Assembly (NCBI GenBank): GCA_947258425.1
Contig: CAMYIG010000117.1
Span: 1 to 13,145, forward strand
DNA from: SZUA-76 sp945787585
Lineage (GTDB): Bacteria; Pseudomonadota; Gammaproteobacteria; SZUA-140
DNA: 13,145 nucleotides
Reading direction: 5' to 3'
The notes beneath the pieces were generated by a model, which was given only the letters and a program-made list of their open reading frames with translations, was not told the DNA's origin and did not search any database. Made by a program: the position numbers and the translations under genes. Numbering within the stretch: the first letter of the stretch is position 1; the number at the start of each line of letters is the position of its first letter. Of this stretch, positions 7,396-13,145 are shown one piece after another.

Positions 7396-8133
7396 ATGAG
7401 TGAAAAAAGAGGTAGAATGATTGATCCCCGATGCGTGGTTGTCGCACTCGACTTTTCAGATGCTGGTGCGGTAATGGAATTAGCCAGCGGACTCGACCCT
7501 GATAACTGCCGCTTAAAAGTAGGCAAAGAGTTGTATACGCATCGTGGTCCTGCATTGGTAGAAAAGTTAATCGCCGATGGTTTTGATGTATTCCTGGATC
7601 TCAAATTTCACGATATTCCCAATACGGTGGCCGGTGCCTGCGCCGCAGCTGCAGACCTGGGTGTGTGGATGGTGAATGTTCACGCGTTGGGGGGACGTCG
7701 CATGATGGAGGCCGCGCGCGCTGCCGTTGCGCAAAAGGCTCATCAGCCGTTGTTGATCGCGGTGACTATCCTCACCAGTATGAGCGATAGTGATCTGCAT
7801 GAAATTGGTTTGTCAGGCTCAGCAGAGGAGAACGTCATCAGGCTTGCAAAGCTGGCCGAGCAGTCAGGATTAGATGGCGTAGTCTGTTCTCCTTTGGAGG
7901 TGACCGCGTTAGGCCGAGAGTGTCGCGAAGGCTTTCAGTTTATTACACCGGGGATTCGTCCTGCGGGCGCGCAGGTCAATGATCAGAAAAGAATCACCAC
8001 GCCAACCGATGCGCTTAAATCTGGCGCGGATTACCTCGTCATCGGGCGCCCAATCACTGCTGCTGATGACCCGCTGGCCGCACTGCAGGCGATTAATGCC
8101 GAAATTAGGGCTGCATTCCCGATCACCGCTTGA
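7396..8133 (+). CDS. pyrF: Orotidine 5'-phosphate decarboxylase
   Basis: PyrF decarboxylates OMP to UMP, the last step of de novo UMP synthesis. The chosen start, ATG 7396, has GGAGG (7383-7387) eight bases upstream and gives 245 residues, matching the E. coli enzyme (245). The frame is open to GTG 7375, but that start has no ribosome binding site. The catalytic charged network is visible: Asp19 in VVVALDF, Lys41 in RLKVGKE, and Asp68, Lys70 and Asp73 in FLDLKFHDIPNT. The phosphate-binding part is TPGIRPAG followed by DYLVIGRPIT near the C-terminus. In E. coli pyrF follows lapA-lapB; here lapB is missing and a terminator intervenes. The comEA-like gene follows after about 100 bp. Confidence 0.96.
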   Translation: MSEKRGRMIDPRCVVVALDFSDAGAVMELASGLDPDNCRLKVGKELYTHRGPALVEKLIADGFDVFLDLKFHDIPNTVAGACAAAADLGVWMVNVHALGGRRMMEAARAAVAQKAHQPLLIAVTILTSMSDSDLHEIGLSGSAEENVIRLAKLAEQSGLDGVVCSPLEVTALGRECREGFQFITPGIRPAGAQVNDQKRITTPTDALKSGADYLVIGRPITAADDPLAALQAINAEIRAAFPITA

Positions 8134-8236
8134 CAGTGAAATTAATCTGCGGTTAGCTAACGCTACCGGTAACAGGAAGTTATCGGCAAGGCTCCATTGA
8201 ATGAGGTCTTGTTAATTAACGACAAGGAGGTTGATT

Positions 8237-8518
8237 GTGCGATATTTAAGACAGTTATTGCTGATGTTTTGTTTATGTGTAAGTGCGCCGTTTGTACTGG
8301 CTGGTACGGTCGATATTAATTCCGCCAGCGCTGAAGTCCTGGCGGCTGAACTTCATGGAATTGGCGAGAAAAAAGCGACTGAGATCGTAAAATACCGTGA
8401 AGAAAATGGCGCGTTCAAATCGGTAGAAGAACTGACAAAAGTAAAAGGAATTGGTGATACAATTCTTGAGAAGAATAGAGGCCGTATTGTGGCTGGCGTA
8501 GATGAGGATCATGAGTAG
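8237..8518 (+). CDS. Secreted ComEA-family helix-hairpin-helix protein
   Basis: This is a small ComEA-like protein. In naturally competent bacteria such proteins bind incoming DNA in the periplasm and ratchet it inward. A GTG start at 8237 has a near-ideal AAGGAGG (8224-8230) six bases upstream and gives 93 residues; a TTG at 8231 is in frame but overlaps the expected spacing. Residues 1-22 form a signal peptide (basic MRYLR, hydrophobic LLLMFCLCV, cleavage after VLA). The mature ~70 residues begin with the family's DINSASAEVL and hold a pair of helix-hairpin-helix motifs: LHGIGEKKATEIVKYREENG and VKGIGDTILEKNRGRI. Position after pyrF is common in Gammaproteobacteria. A role in DNA uptake is inferred from the family; no other competence gene is in the window. 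Confidence 0.88.
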   Translation: MRYLRQLLLMFCLCVSAPFVLAGTVDINSASAEVLAAELHGIGEKKATEIVKYREENGAFKSVEELTKVKGIGDTILEKNRGRIVAGVDEDHE

Positions 8519-8521
8519 TAA

Positions 8522-8539
8522 CACCTGATATATCAGGTG
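8522..8539 (+). repeat. 18-bp perfect palindrome after comEA-like gene
   Basis: CACCTGATATATCAGGTG reads identically on both strands and begins four bases after the stop codon. As RNA it can form a 7-bp stem with a TATA loop; as DNA it has the shape of a dimeric regulator site. It lies 16 bases before the intrinsic terminator and is not followed by Ts itself. Confidence 0.6.
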
Positions 8540-8555
8540 ATATGTTCTTAGCATT

Positions 8556-8586
8556 GGCTTCCGGTGTAACAACCGGAAGCCTTTTT
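8556..8586 (+). terminator. Strong intrinsic terminator after comEA-like gene
   Basis: GGCTTCCGGT (8556-8565) and ACCGGAAGCC (8572-8581) form a perfect 10-bp GC-rich stem with a 6-base loop, followed directly by TTTTT. It marks the boundary between the housekeeping block and the polysaccharide genes. Confidence 0.93.
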
Positions 8587-8636
8587 GCATTCTGTGTCAG
8601 GAAATTCAGCGTTTAGAGTTATCATAGGTAGCGGTG

Positions 8637-9692
8637 ATGGAAAAGAAAGGTAGTGTTGGGTTAATGGATGCTCGGCGTGATTTTGAGAAGGGTGATGAGA
8701 TTAGTCTCATAGAGTTATGGTTGGTGCTGGTAGCACGTAAGCGAACAGTCATTATTGTCTTTGTTGTGGCTTTGATTGTTGGAGGTAGTATTTCTCTGAT
8801 GTCACCTGAAAAATATACTTATACTTCTACAATAGACATTGCAAAAAAGGGTGTAGACGGTAAGTCAATTTTAATTGAATCGATAGATGCTATACGTACA
8901 AGGTTGGCTGGATATCATATTCCAGATGCTATGGGTAGAATGCGAAATGGAGAGGCTGGTTATATAGGCGGTACTGATGTAAGTGCTGTAGCAGGTGGTC
9001 AAGCTATTCAGATGGCGAGTTTAGGGCAAGTTTCTGATGTTGATCAAATAAAAAAAATGCACTCGTTAGTTATTGAAAAACTTATTAATGAACATGAGCT
9101 TCTTGTTAATGCTGAAAAGGCTGAGCTTGTACAGGATCAGATGCGTATATTGAGTAAAATAGATGAGCTAGCGGCGCGAATAAACATGCTTAAACATCGG
9201 GAAGCTAATTTATTGGCGAGCTCAAAAAAACTCGAATTAGACCTGGAAAAGCTATATGAGCGTATTGTGTCGGTAGAGAAAAACAATAAACGTATTTTAA
9301 GTGATAGTAATAGAGAAGACCTGGCAATTAATATTGTAATGACGAGTCGTGAGTATGATGTGCTTGCGATGCGTATGCAGTCACTAGAAACACGCATTAG
9401 TGAATCCATCCCTAAAAATCTTGATCTTATAAATAGCGCTCTGATGGGGGGGCAGTTTCTGCTGAGTGATTATCAGAAAAAATTGAGGTCTACAGATCAG
9501 GCGTTAAGTGCGCTTACCAATAGTCATGAAATCTCTTTAGCAGAAAAGTCTGTGACCCCTTCTGGGCCTGGGGCGGCAGTGATAATGGCTTTATCGGCTA
9601 TGATGGGCCTTTTTTTTGGTGTTTTTATCGCTTTTATGCAGGAGTTTATTACCAGGGCACATAGTACAATAAGTCGGTCCAATGGTTCTTGA
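8637..9692 (+). CDS. wzz: Wzz-family polysaccharide chain-length determinant (PCP co-polymerase)
   Basis: Wzz-type proteins sit in the inner membrane and set the chain length of O-antigen or related polymers made by the Wzy pathway. From ATG 8637 the protein has 351 residues. The N-terminus carries the family start ISLIELWLVLVARKR and a first membrane helix at ~36-54. A long periplasmic part follows, largely helical and charged (~130-290), as expected for a coiled-coil arm. The second membrane helix (~313-334) is preceded by the proline-rich TPSGPG motif typical of the family. A GTG at 8634 and an ATG at 8664 are alternative starts; no strong ribosome binding site decides. The gene is markedly more AT-rich than region 1 and contains A8, G7 and T8 runs. 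No kinase domain is present, so it is not a Wzc-type protein. The polymer it controls is unknown; ManC and Gmd downstream point to a 6-deoxyhexose. Confidence 0.85.
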   Translation: MEKKGSVGLMDARRDFEKGDEISLIELWLVLVARKRTVIIVFVVALIVGGSISLMSPEKYTYTSTIDIAKKGVDGKSILIESIDAIRTRLAGYHIPDAMGRMRNGEAGYIGGTDVSAVAGGQAIQMASLGQVSDVDQIKKMHSLVIEKLINEHELLVNAEKAELVQDQMRILSKIDELAARINMLKHREANLLASSKKLELDLEKLYERIVSVEKNNKRILSDSNREDLAINIVMTSREYDVLAMRMQSLETRISESIPKNLDLINSALMGGQFLLSDYQKKLRSTDQALSALTNSHEISLAEKSVTPSGPGAAVIMALSAMMGLFFGVFIAFMQEFITRAHSTISRSNGS

Positions 9693-9734
9693 TATGCGGT
9701 GCTTAGTTGAATATCGACATAAAGGTTGTTTTGA

Positions 9735-11195
9735 ATGAATATTCAACCTGTAATCCTTTCCGGTGGCGCAGGCACTCGATTGTGGCCATTATCTCGTGAG
9801 TTGTTCCCAAAACAATTGCATGCCCCATTTGGCGGGTCATCAACACTTCTACAGCACACAGTGATGCGATTGAACGGGCTTGAGGAGTGCCAGTCTGACA
9901 TTACGGTTTTACCACCTATACTAGTGTGTAATGAAGAGCACCGGTTTCTGGTCGCTGAACAGATGCGACAGATTGAAACAGAGATGAATGGCCTTTTGCT
10001 TGAACCCGTCGGGAAAAATACGGCACCCGCATTGACGCTTGCCGCTTTACATGCAGAGAGTGTTGTGGGTGATCAGATAATGTTAGTGATGTCTGCTGAT
10101 CATGTTATTCGCGACATTGCGGCTTTTCAGCGTATTGTTTGCCAGGGGGCAGTGAAAGCAAATGCGGGCGATACAGTGACGTTTGGGGTGACGCCTACTT
10201 TTCCAGCGACAGGGTATGGCTACATAAAGCGAAGTATTTCCTCTGGTGATAATGTAAGCACTGTTTCAGATTTTATTGAAAAGCCAGATGAAGAAACGGC
10301 GCGTCAGTTTTTTGAAGATCCGAGTTATTTATGGAATAGCGGTATCTTTATGATGAAATCATCAATCTGGTTGGAACAGATAAACCATTTACGAAAAGAA
10401 ATCTATGACGTTTGTCTAGCTGCCTATGAAAAAGGTGCTTCTGATGGGGTCTTTCAGCGAGTGGATAAAGCCATCTTCGAGACGTGTCCAAGTGATTCGA
10501 TTGATTATGCTGTGATGGAGCATTTAGCCGCTTCTGATTCGCTGCCTTGTGGCGATTCTAATTTATTGGTTATTCCTTTGGATGCCGGCTGGTCGGATGT
10601 TGGCGGGTGGGCGAACCTGCAAGAAGAGGCTCCTCATGATGAAAATGGAAATGCGGTGCAGGGTGATGTTATTACTTACAATGTTAAAGACTCTCTATTG
10701 CTATCGAGCCACCGCCTGATTGCAGGTGTCGGCATAGAGAATTTAATTGTGGTTGAGACTGCTGACGCAGTCTTAGTGGCAAATAAGGATGATGCTCAAG
10801 ATGTTAAGCAGATTGTCGCTCAGTTGAAACAAAAAGGGCGTAGTGAGCATCAGATGCATAAGCGTGTTCACCGTCCCTGGGGGGATTATGAGGGTATTGA
10901 TATTGGTGAGCGATACCAGGTAAAGCGAATTACAGTAAAACCGGGTGCGTCATTATCATTGCAAATGCATCACCATCGGGCAGAGCACTGGGTTGTGGTA
11001 AGCGGTACTGCACGCGTGACACGTGGTGACGATGTTTTTTTGTTGAGCGAAAATGAGTCTACTTATATCCCAGTGGGAGTGACGCATCGCCTTGAAAACC
11101 CGGGGCAGGTGCCATTAGAGATTATTGAGGTACAGTCTGGAAGTTATTTGGGCGAGGATGATATTGTCAGGTTTGATGATGTGTATGGGCGTTAG
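9735..11195 (+). CDS. manC: Mannose-1-phosphate guanylyltransferase / mannose-6-phosphate isomerase (bifunctional)
   Basis: The enzyme makes GDP-mannose from mannose-1-phosphate and GTP; the C-terminal domain interconverts fructose-6-P and mannose-6-P. The protein has 486 residues, typical of type II PMI-GMP proteins (AlgA, ManC/CpsB, WbpW). The N-terminal nucleotidyltransferase shows LSGGAGTRLWPLSRELFPKQ (residues 8-27), EPVGKNTAPA, SADHVI, FIEKPD, NSGIFMM and DAGWSDVGGW. The C-terminal cupin shows RPWGDYEGID, QMHHHRAEHW (410-419) with the metal-binding histidines, and IPVGVTHRLENPG. AAAGG lies nine bases before ATG 9735. The gmd gene begins ten bases after the stop, so the two form one unit. 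It serves cell-surface polysaccharide synthesis, given the wzz and gmd neighbours. Confidence 0.95.
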   Translation: MNIQPVILSGGAGTRLWPLSRELFPKQLHAPFGGSSTLLQHTVMRLNGLEECQSDITVLPPILVCNEEHRFLVAEQMRQIETEMNGLLLEPVGKNTAPALTLAALHAESVVGDQIMLVMSADHVIRDIAAFQRIVCQGAVKANAGDTVTFGVTPTFPATGYGYIKRSISSGDNVSTVSDFIEKPDEETARQFFEDPSYLWNSGIFMMKSSIWLEQINHLRKEIYDVCLAAYEKGASDGVFQRVDKAIFETCPSDSIDYAVMEHLAASDSLPCGDSNLLVIPLDAGWSDVGGWANLQEEAPHDENGNAVQGDVITYNVKDSLLLSSHRLIAGVGIENLIVVETADAVLVANKDDAQDVKQIVAQLKQKGRSEHQMHKRVHRPWGDYEGIDIGERYQVKRITVKPGASLSLQMHHHRAEHWVVVSGTARVTRGDDVFLLSENESTYIPVGVTHRLENPGQVPLEIIEVQSGSYLGEDDIVRFDDVYGR

Positions 11196-11205
11196 TAATT
11201 AGATA

Positions 11206-12042
11206 ATGAAAAGGGCTCTAATTTGTGGTGTCTCTGGACAAGATGGGGCGTATTTAGCGCAACTTTTACTGGGTAAAGGTTATGAGGTGTTCGGTACCTC
11301 TCGNNNNNNNNNNNNNNNNGGTCAGAGTTCTGTTGGCTTATCATTTCAACAGCCTGTAGAGACACTTGAAAGCATCTGTGTTGGAACATTGAACTTGCTA
11401 GAGGCGATTCGACTTACTGGCAAGTCAATAAAATTGTATAACGCGGGATCAAGTGAATGTTTCGGTGATGCTGGTGGTCGCCGAGCTGATGAAAGCACGC
11501 CATTTCATCCAAGAAGCCCTTATGCCGTGGCTAAAGCAGCAGCTTATTGGGAGGTCGCGAATTATAGAGAGGCTTATGATCTGTTTGCCTGTTCCGGGAT
11601 ACTATTTAATCATGAATCTCCATTGAGACCAGAGCGATTTGTAACTAAAAAAATAATTTCATCAGTATGTAAAATAGCGGAAAGTGGTGAAGGAGTAATT
11701 CGCTTAGGTAATATCGATATCAAACGTGACTGGGGCTGGGCCCCTGAATATGTCGAAGCTATGTGGTTGATGCTTCAGCAGAATAAGCCAGATGATTTTG
11801 TGATCGCGACTGGAGAAACGAATTCATTGCAGGATTTTGTGGCGATTGCATTTTCTTGTGTAGGGTTAGATTGGCAAAAATACGTGCAGACTGATCCTGA
11901 TTTATTGAGGCCTACAGATTTGGCCGAAAGTAAGGCCGACCCTCAAAAGGCATTGGATGTTTTGGGGTGGGAAGCTAAGTATAAAATGAGAGATGTTGTG
12001 AAGCTGATGGTTGATGCCCAGCTAAACCTAAAACGTGAGTGA
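11206..12042 (+). CDS. gmd: GDP-mannose 4,6-dehydratase, interrupted by an assembly gap
   Basis: Gmd converts GDP-mannose to GDP-4-keto-6-deoxymannose, the branch point to GDP-rhamnose, GDP-fucose, GDP-perosamine and GDP-colitose. It is an extended short-chain dehydrogenase: the NADP-binding GVSGQDGAYLA is at residues 9-19, the catalytic serine region is NAGSSECFGD, and YAVAK holds the Tyr/Lys pair (Tyr106 in the numbering as given). NHESPLRPERFVTKKI and RDWGWAPEYVEAMWLMLQQ are strong Gmd signatures. Sixteen N at 11304-11319 interrupt the gene after residue 32. The frame happens to be kept, but relatives with the same ends have about 45 residues here against about 6 codons of N, so the true protein should be near 320 residues rather than 278. 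Which downstream enzyme (Rmd, Fcl, Per) finishes the sugar is not in the window. It follows manC by ten bases. Confidence 0.93.
   Translation: MKRALICGVSGQDGAYLAQLLLGKGYEVFGTSXXXXXXGQSSVGLSFQQPVETLESICVGTLNLLEAIRLTGKSIKLYNAGSSECFGDAGGRRADESTPFHPRSPYAVAKAAAYWEVANYREAYDLFACSGILFNHESPLRPERFVTKKIISSVCKIAESGEGVIRLGNIDIKRDWGWAPEYVEAMWLMLQQNKPDDFVIATGETNSLQDFVAIAFSCVGLDWQKYVQTDPDLLRPTDLAESKADPQKALDVLGWEAKYKMRDVVKLMVDAQLNLKRE
11304..11319. other. Run of 16 N (assembly gap) in gmd
   Basis: The bases are unknown. Comparison with the usual Gmd length suggests the real gap is much longer (on the order of 120-130 additional bases), so the 16 N are probably a placeholder. The missing part would include the end of the first Rossmann half, up to the segment before GQSSVGLSF. 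Confidence 0.95.
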
Positions 12043-12138
12043 TGCTGTCGGCTTGATAAATTACCTGCATGTTTGATGTGAACGTTATTTGCTCATTAAC
12101 CCCATCGTCCTATCAGAAAGTTATCTCATATTAGTAAC

Positions 12139-12167
12139 TTTACATGCTTGAATTTCATCGTTAATAT
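12139..12167 (+). promoter_or_regulatory. Possible sigma-70 promoter upstream of the MarR-type gene
   Basis: TTTACA (12139-12144) and TAATAT (12162-12167) are separated by 17 bases. They match the -35 and -10 consensus at five and four of six positions. Transcription would start close to the 23-bp dyad, a good place for repressor control. The region is AT-rich, so chance matches are expected. A second candidate is TTGTTC (12175-12180) with TAGATA (12199-12204), spaced by 18, which would overlap the dyad itself. Confidence 0.3.
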
Positions 12168-12172
12168 AGTAA

Positions 12173-12195
12173 TCTTGTTCACTCGCTGAACAAGA
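12173..12195 (+). promoter_or_regulatory. 23-bp perfect dyad, candidate operator
   Basis: The 9-bp arms TCTTGTTCA (12173-12181) and TGAACAAGA (12187-12195) are perfectly inverted around CTCGC. No T-run follows, which argues against a terminator. Size, symmetry and position near a possible promoter and ahead of a winged-helix regulator gene fit a dimeric repressor site. The MarR-type product of the next gene is the obvious candidate ligand, but this is inferred. Confidence 0.5.
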
Positions 12196-12297
12196 AGGTA
12201 GATAAAATATTTGGCCTTATTTTCAGGTTTATATTTATCGTGTGCCTTTGTAGTGGATAATTGTTTTAGATATTGTGCTCAATCTTGTGCACGATAG

Positions 12298-12309
12298 GGC
12301 GGTAGCGTG
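12298..12309 (+). promoter_or_regulatory. ops element (RfaH recruitment site) in JUMPstart-like context
   Basis: GGCGGTAGCGTG is an exact match to the 12-base ops sequence at which E. coli RfaH is loaded onto paused RNA polymerase in the leaders of rfb, capsule and hemolysin operons. A GTGCTC block lies 23 bases upstream (12275-12280), similar to its place in the longer JUMPstart sequence as I recall it. The site is on the coding strand, in the expected leader position 60 bases before the MarR-type ATG, and an RfaH-like protein is encoded two genes' distance downstream. Confidence 0.85.
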
Positions 12310-12369
12310 CCAAAATAGCTCTACATTGAAAGGTTGTTCCTGAGTATAGTTCTGTAATCTGGATAATAG

Positions 12370-12720
12370 ATGCCTATCTTGTCAGACGAAATTCGTTATC
12401 AGCTACTTAAACAGCTGGAGCAGAACCCTAATCTCACCCAGCGCGAGTTGGCTGAGATATTAGGAGTCAGTCTGGGTAAGGCCAATTACTGTCTTAATGC
12501 GCTGATAAAGAAGGGGCTAATTAAAGCACGTAATTTTCATCACAATCAGCATAAATTGGGTTATGCCTACCTGCTAACAGCAAAAGGAGTGGAAGAAAAG
12601 GCGCGAGTGACATTACAATTTCTCACGTATAAGCAAAAGGAATATGAGGGTCTGGTTAAAGAACTCGAAGCCCTGCGTAAAGAAGCCGCTTTGCTCACTA
12701 CGATCAAAGAGCGGGAGTGA
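12370..12720 (+). CDS. MarR-type, EPS-associated winged-helix transcriptional regulator
   Basis: This is a 116-residue putative DNA-binding regulator of the group annotated as MarR family EPS-associated transcriptional regulators, which accompany exopolysaccharide loci. A winged helix-turn-helix is visible at about residues 5-65: LSDEIRYQLLKQLEQNPNLT, then recognition-helix region RELAEILGVSLGKANYCLNA, then LIKKGLIKARNF and the wing up to YLLTAKG. The C-terminal ~45 residues are charged and heptad-like (QKEYEGLVKELEALRKEAAL), probably a dimerising coiled coil. No ligand pocket is recognisable, and it is shorter than classical MarR. The ribosome binding site is weak (GGA six to eight bases upstream). 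The RfaH-like gene starts six bases after its stop, so the two are co-transcribed. Its target is unknown; the 23-bp dyad upstream is a natural candidate. Confidence 0.85.
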   Translation: MPILSDEIRYQLLKQLEQNPNLTQRELAEILGVSLGKANYCLNALIKKGLIKARNFHHNQHKLGYAYLLTAKGVEEKARVTLQFLTYKQKEYEGLVKELEALRKEAALLTTIKERE

Positions 12721-12726
12721 AACAGC

Positions 12727-13145
12727 ATGCAGCAGTGGTATGTTGTTCAAACAAAACCGCGCAAAGAAGCAGTGGCGCTAGAGAATCTTGGGCGGCAAGG
12801 TTATACCGCTTATTGCCCAAGAATTACACAGACTAAACGTAGGCGCCAATGTTGGTCTACAGTTATAGAGCCACTATTTCCCCGTTACCTGTTCGTGCAG
12901 CTCGATATGGGTATTGATGACTATGCTCCAATACGTTCAACGATAGGTGTGCTTAGCTTGGTACGATTTGGTGATCAACCCGCGATTGTTGCACAAGAAG
13001 CAATCGCCATAATTCAACAACAGGAACAGTATGGACTTGACCAGACAGCAGACCAACCTCTTTGGCTGTATGGCGATAGGATTGAAATTGTTGGTGGCCC
13101 ATTCGCTGGTTTAAATGGACTTTTTGAAAAAAAGAATAATGAAGA
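12727..13145 (+). CDS. RfaH/NusG-paralog transcription antiterminator, 3' end outside window
   Basis: RfaH-type proteins join RNA polymerase at ops sites and suppress pausing and termination in long polysaccharide operons. The frame from ATG 12727 is open to the window end (139 complete codons). The N-terminal NGN domain is clear: MQQWYVVQTKPRKEAVALEN, then GYTAYCPRI, EPLFPRYLFVQLD and TIGVLSLVRFG, which parallel RfaH (MQSWYLL, SEPLFPNYLFVEFD, TRGVSHFVRFG). The C-terminal KOW part begins at GDRIEIVGGPFAGLNGLFE and is cut at the end. Lys10, a DNA/RNAP-facing residue in E. coli RfaH, is kept, but the position of Arg73 is Ile. It starts six bases after the MarR-type stop, and its mRNA should carry the ops element at 12298. 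Whether the full protein can switch fold like RfaH cannot be told. rfaH is a fair functional name, but orthology is not proven. Confidence 0.9.
   Translation, partial: MQQWYVVQTKPRKEAVALENLGRQGYTAYCPRITQTKRRRQCWSTVIEPLFPRYLFVQLDMGIDDYAPIRSTIGVLSLVRFGDQPAIVAQEAIAIIQQQEQYGLDQTADQPLWLYGDRIEIVGGPFAGLNGLFEKKNNE

Larger units (their letters stand above)
12043..12369 (+). promoter_or_regulatory. 327-bp intergenic control region upstream of the MarR/RfaH-like genes
   Basis: No credible gene lies here and the stretch is AT-rich. From left to right it holds a 7-bp AT-rich inverted repeat (AAAGTTA 12117-12123, TAACTTT 12135-12141), a possible promoter (12139-12167), a 23-bp perfect dyad (12173-12195), a GTGCTC block (12275-12280) and an exact ops element (12298-12309). 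The MarR-type gene follows 60 bases later. No terminator for gmd is visible at its left end, so some read-through from the manC-gmd unit is possible. Confidence 0.6.

Noticed and set aside
8585..8625. Promoter for wzz after the comEA terminator (TATCAT at 8620-8625)
   Set aside because: No acceptable -35 lies at the right distance, and transcription would begin at the start codon itself.
8627..8633. GGTAGCG (ops core) directly before the wzz start
   Set aside because: Only 7 of the 12 ops bases match and the flanks differ; a 7-mer is expected about once or twice by chance in this window, and the site would overlap the translation start.
12117..12141. 7-bp AT-rich inverted repeat (AAAGTTA / TAACTTT) as gmd terminator
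   Set aside because: The stem has one GC pair, an 11-base loop and no T-run; it is too weak to call a terminator.

Overview
The window reads as a gammaproteobacterial chromosome segment, possibly from a draft or metagenome assembly, since it contains a run of N. The call rests on the gene order (pheA-aroF-tyrA-aroA-cmk-rpsA-ihfB-lapA-pyrF), which is a gammaproteobacterial supraoperon layout, and on S1, IHF-beta, LapA and PyrF proteins of gammaproteobacterial type. All genes are on the + strand. I cannot name a genus.

Region 1 (1-4614) is aromatic amino acid synthesis plus cytidylate kinase. It holds the 3' end of pheA (prephenate dehydratase with ACT domain), a type I-beta DAHP synthase, tyrA, aroA and cmk. 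Together they make chorismate, cover the entry steps to Phe and Tyr, and supply CDP/dCDP. tyrA and aroA are separate genes here, whereas in Pseudomonas they are fused.

Region 2 (4615-8590) holds rpsA (ribosomal protein S1), ihfB, lapA, pyrF and a secreted ComEA-like helix-hairpin-helix protein. rpsA is out of frame near its 5' end because of an 8-bp tandem duplication. Deleting one copy gives a gapless full-length S1, so this is either an assembly error or a striking mutation. lapA is followed directly by a terminator, and lapB is absent from its usual place. A strong terminator after comEA closes the block.

Region 3 (8591-12042) starts a surface-polysaccharide locus whose base composition is visibly more AT-rich, especially in wzz. 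It encodes a Wzz-type chain-length regulator, a bifunctional ManC (mannose-6-P to GDP-mannose) and a GDP-mannose 4,6-dehydratase (Gmd). Together ManC and Gmd give GDP-4-keto-6-deoxymannose, the precursor of GDP-rhamnose, fucose, perosamine or colitose. Gmd is interrupted by 16 N that stand in for roughly 45 missing residues.

Region 4 (12043-13145) is a regulatory head for what is probably a further polysaccharide operon beyond the window. A 327-bp intergenic region carries a 23-bp perfect dyad and an exact 12-bp RfaH ops element (GGCGGTAGCGTG). It is followed by an EPS-associated MarR-type repressor and an RfaH/NusG-paralog antiterminator, the latter cut by the window end. The layout suggests that the antiterminator acts on the transcript that encodes it. 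This is the most interesting system in the window.
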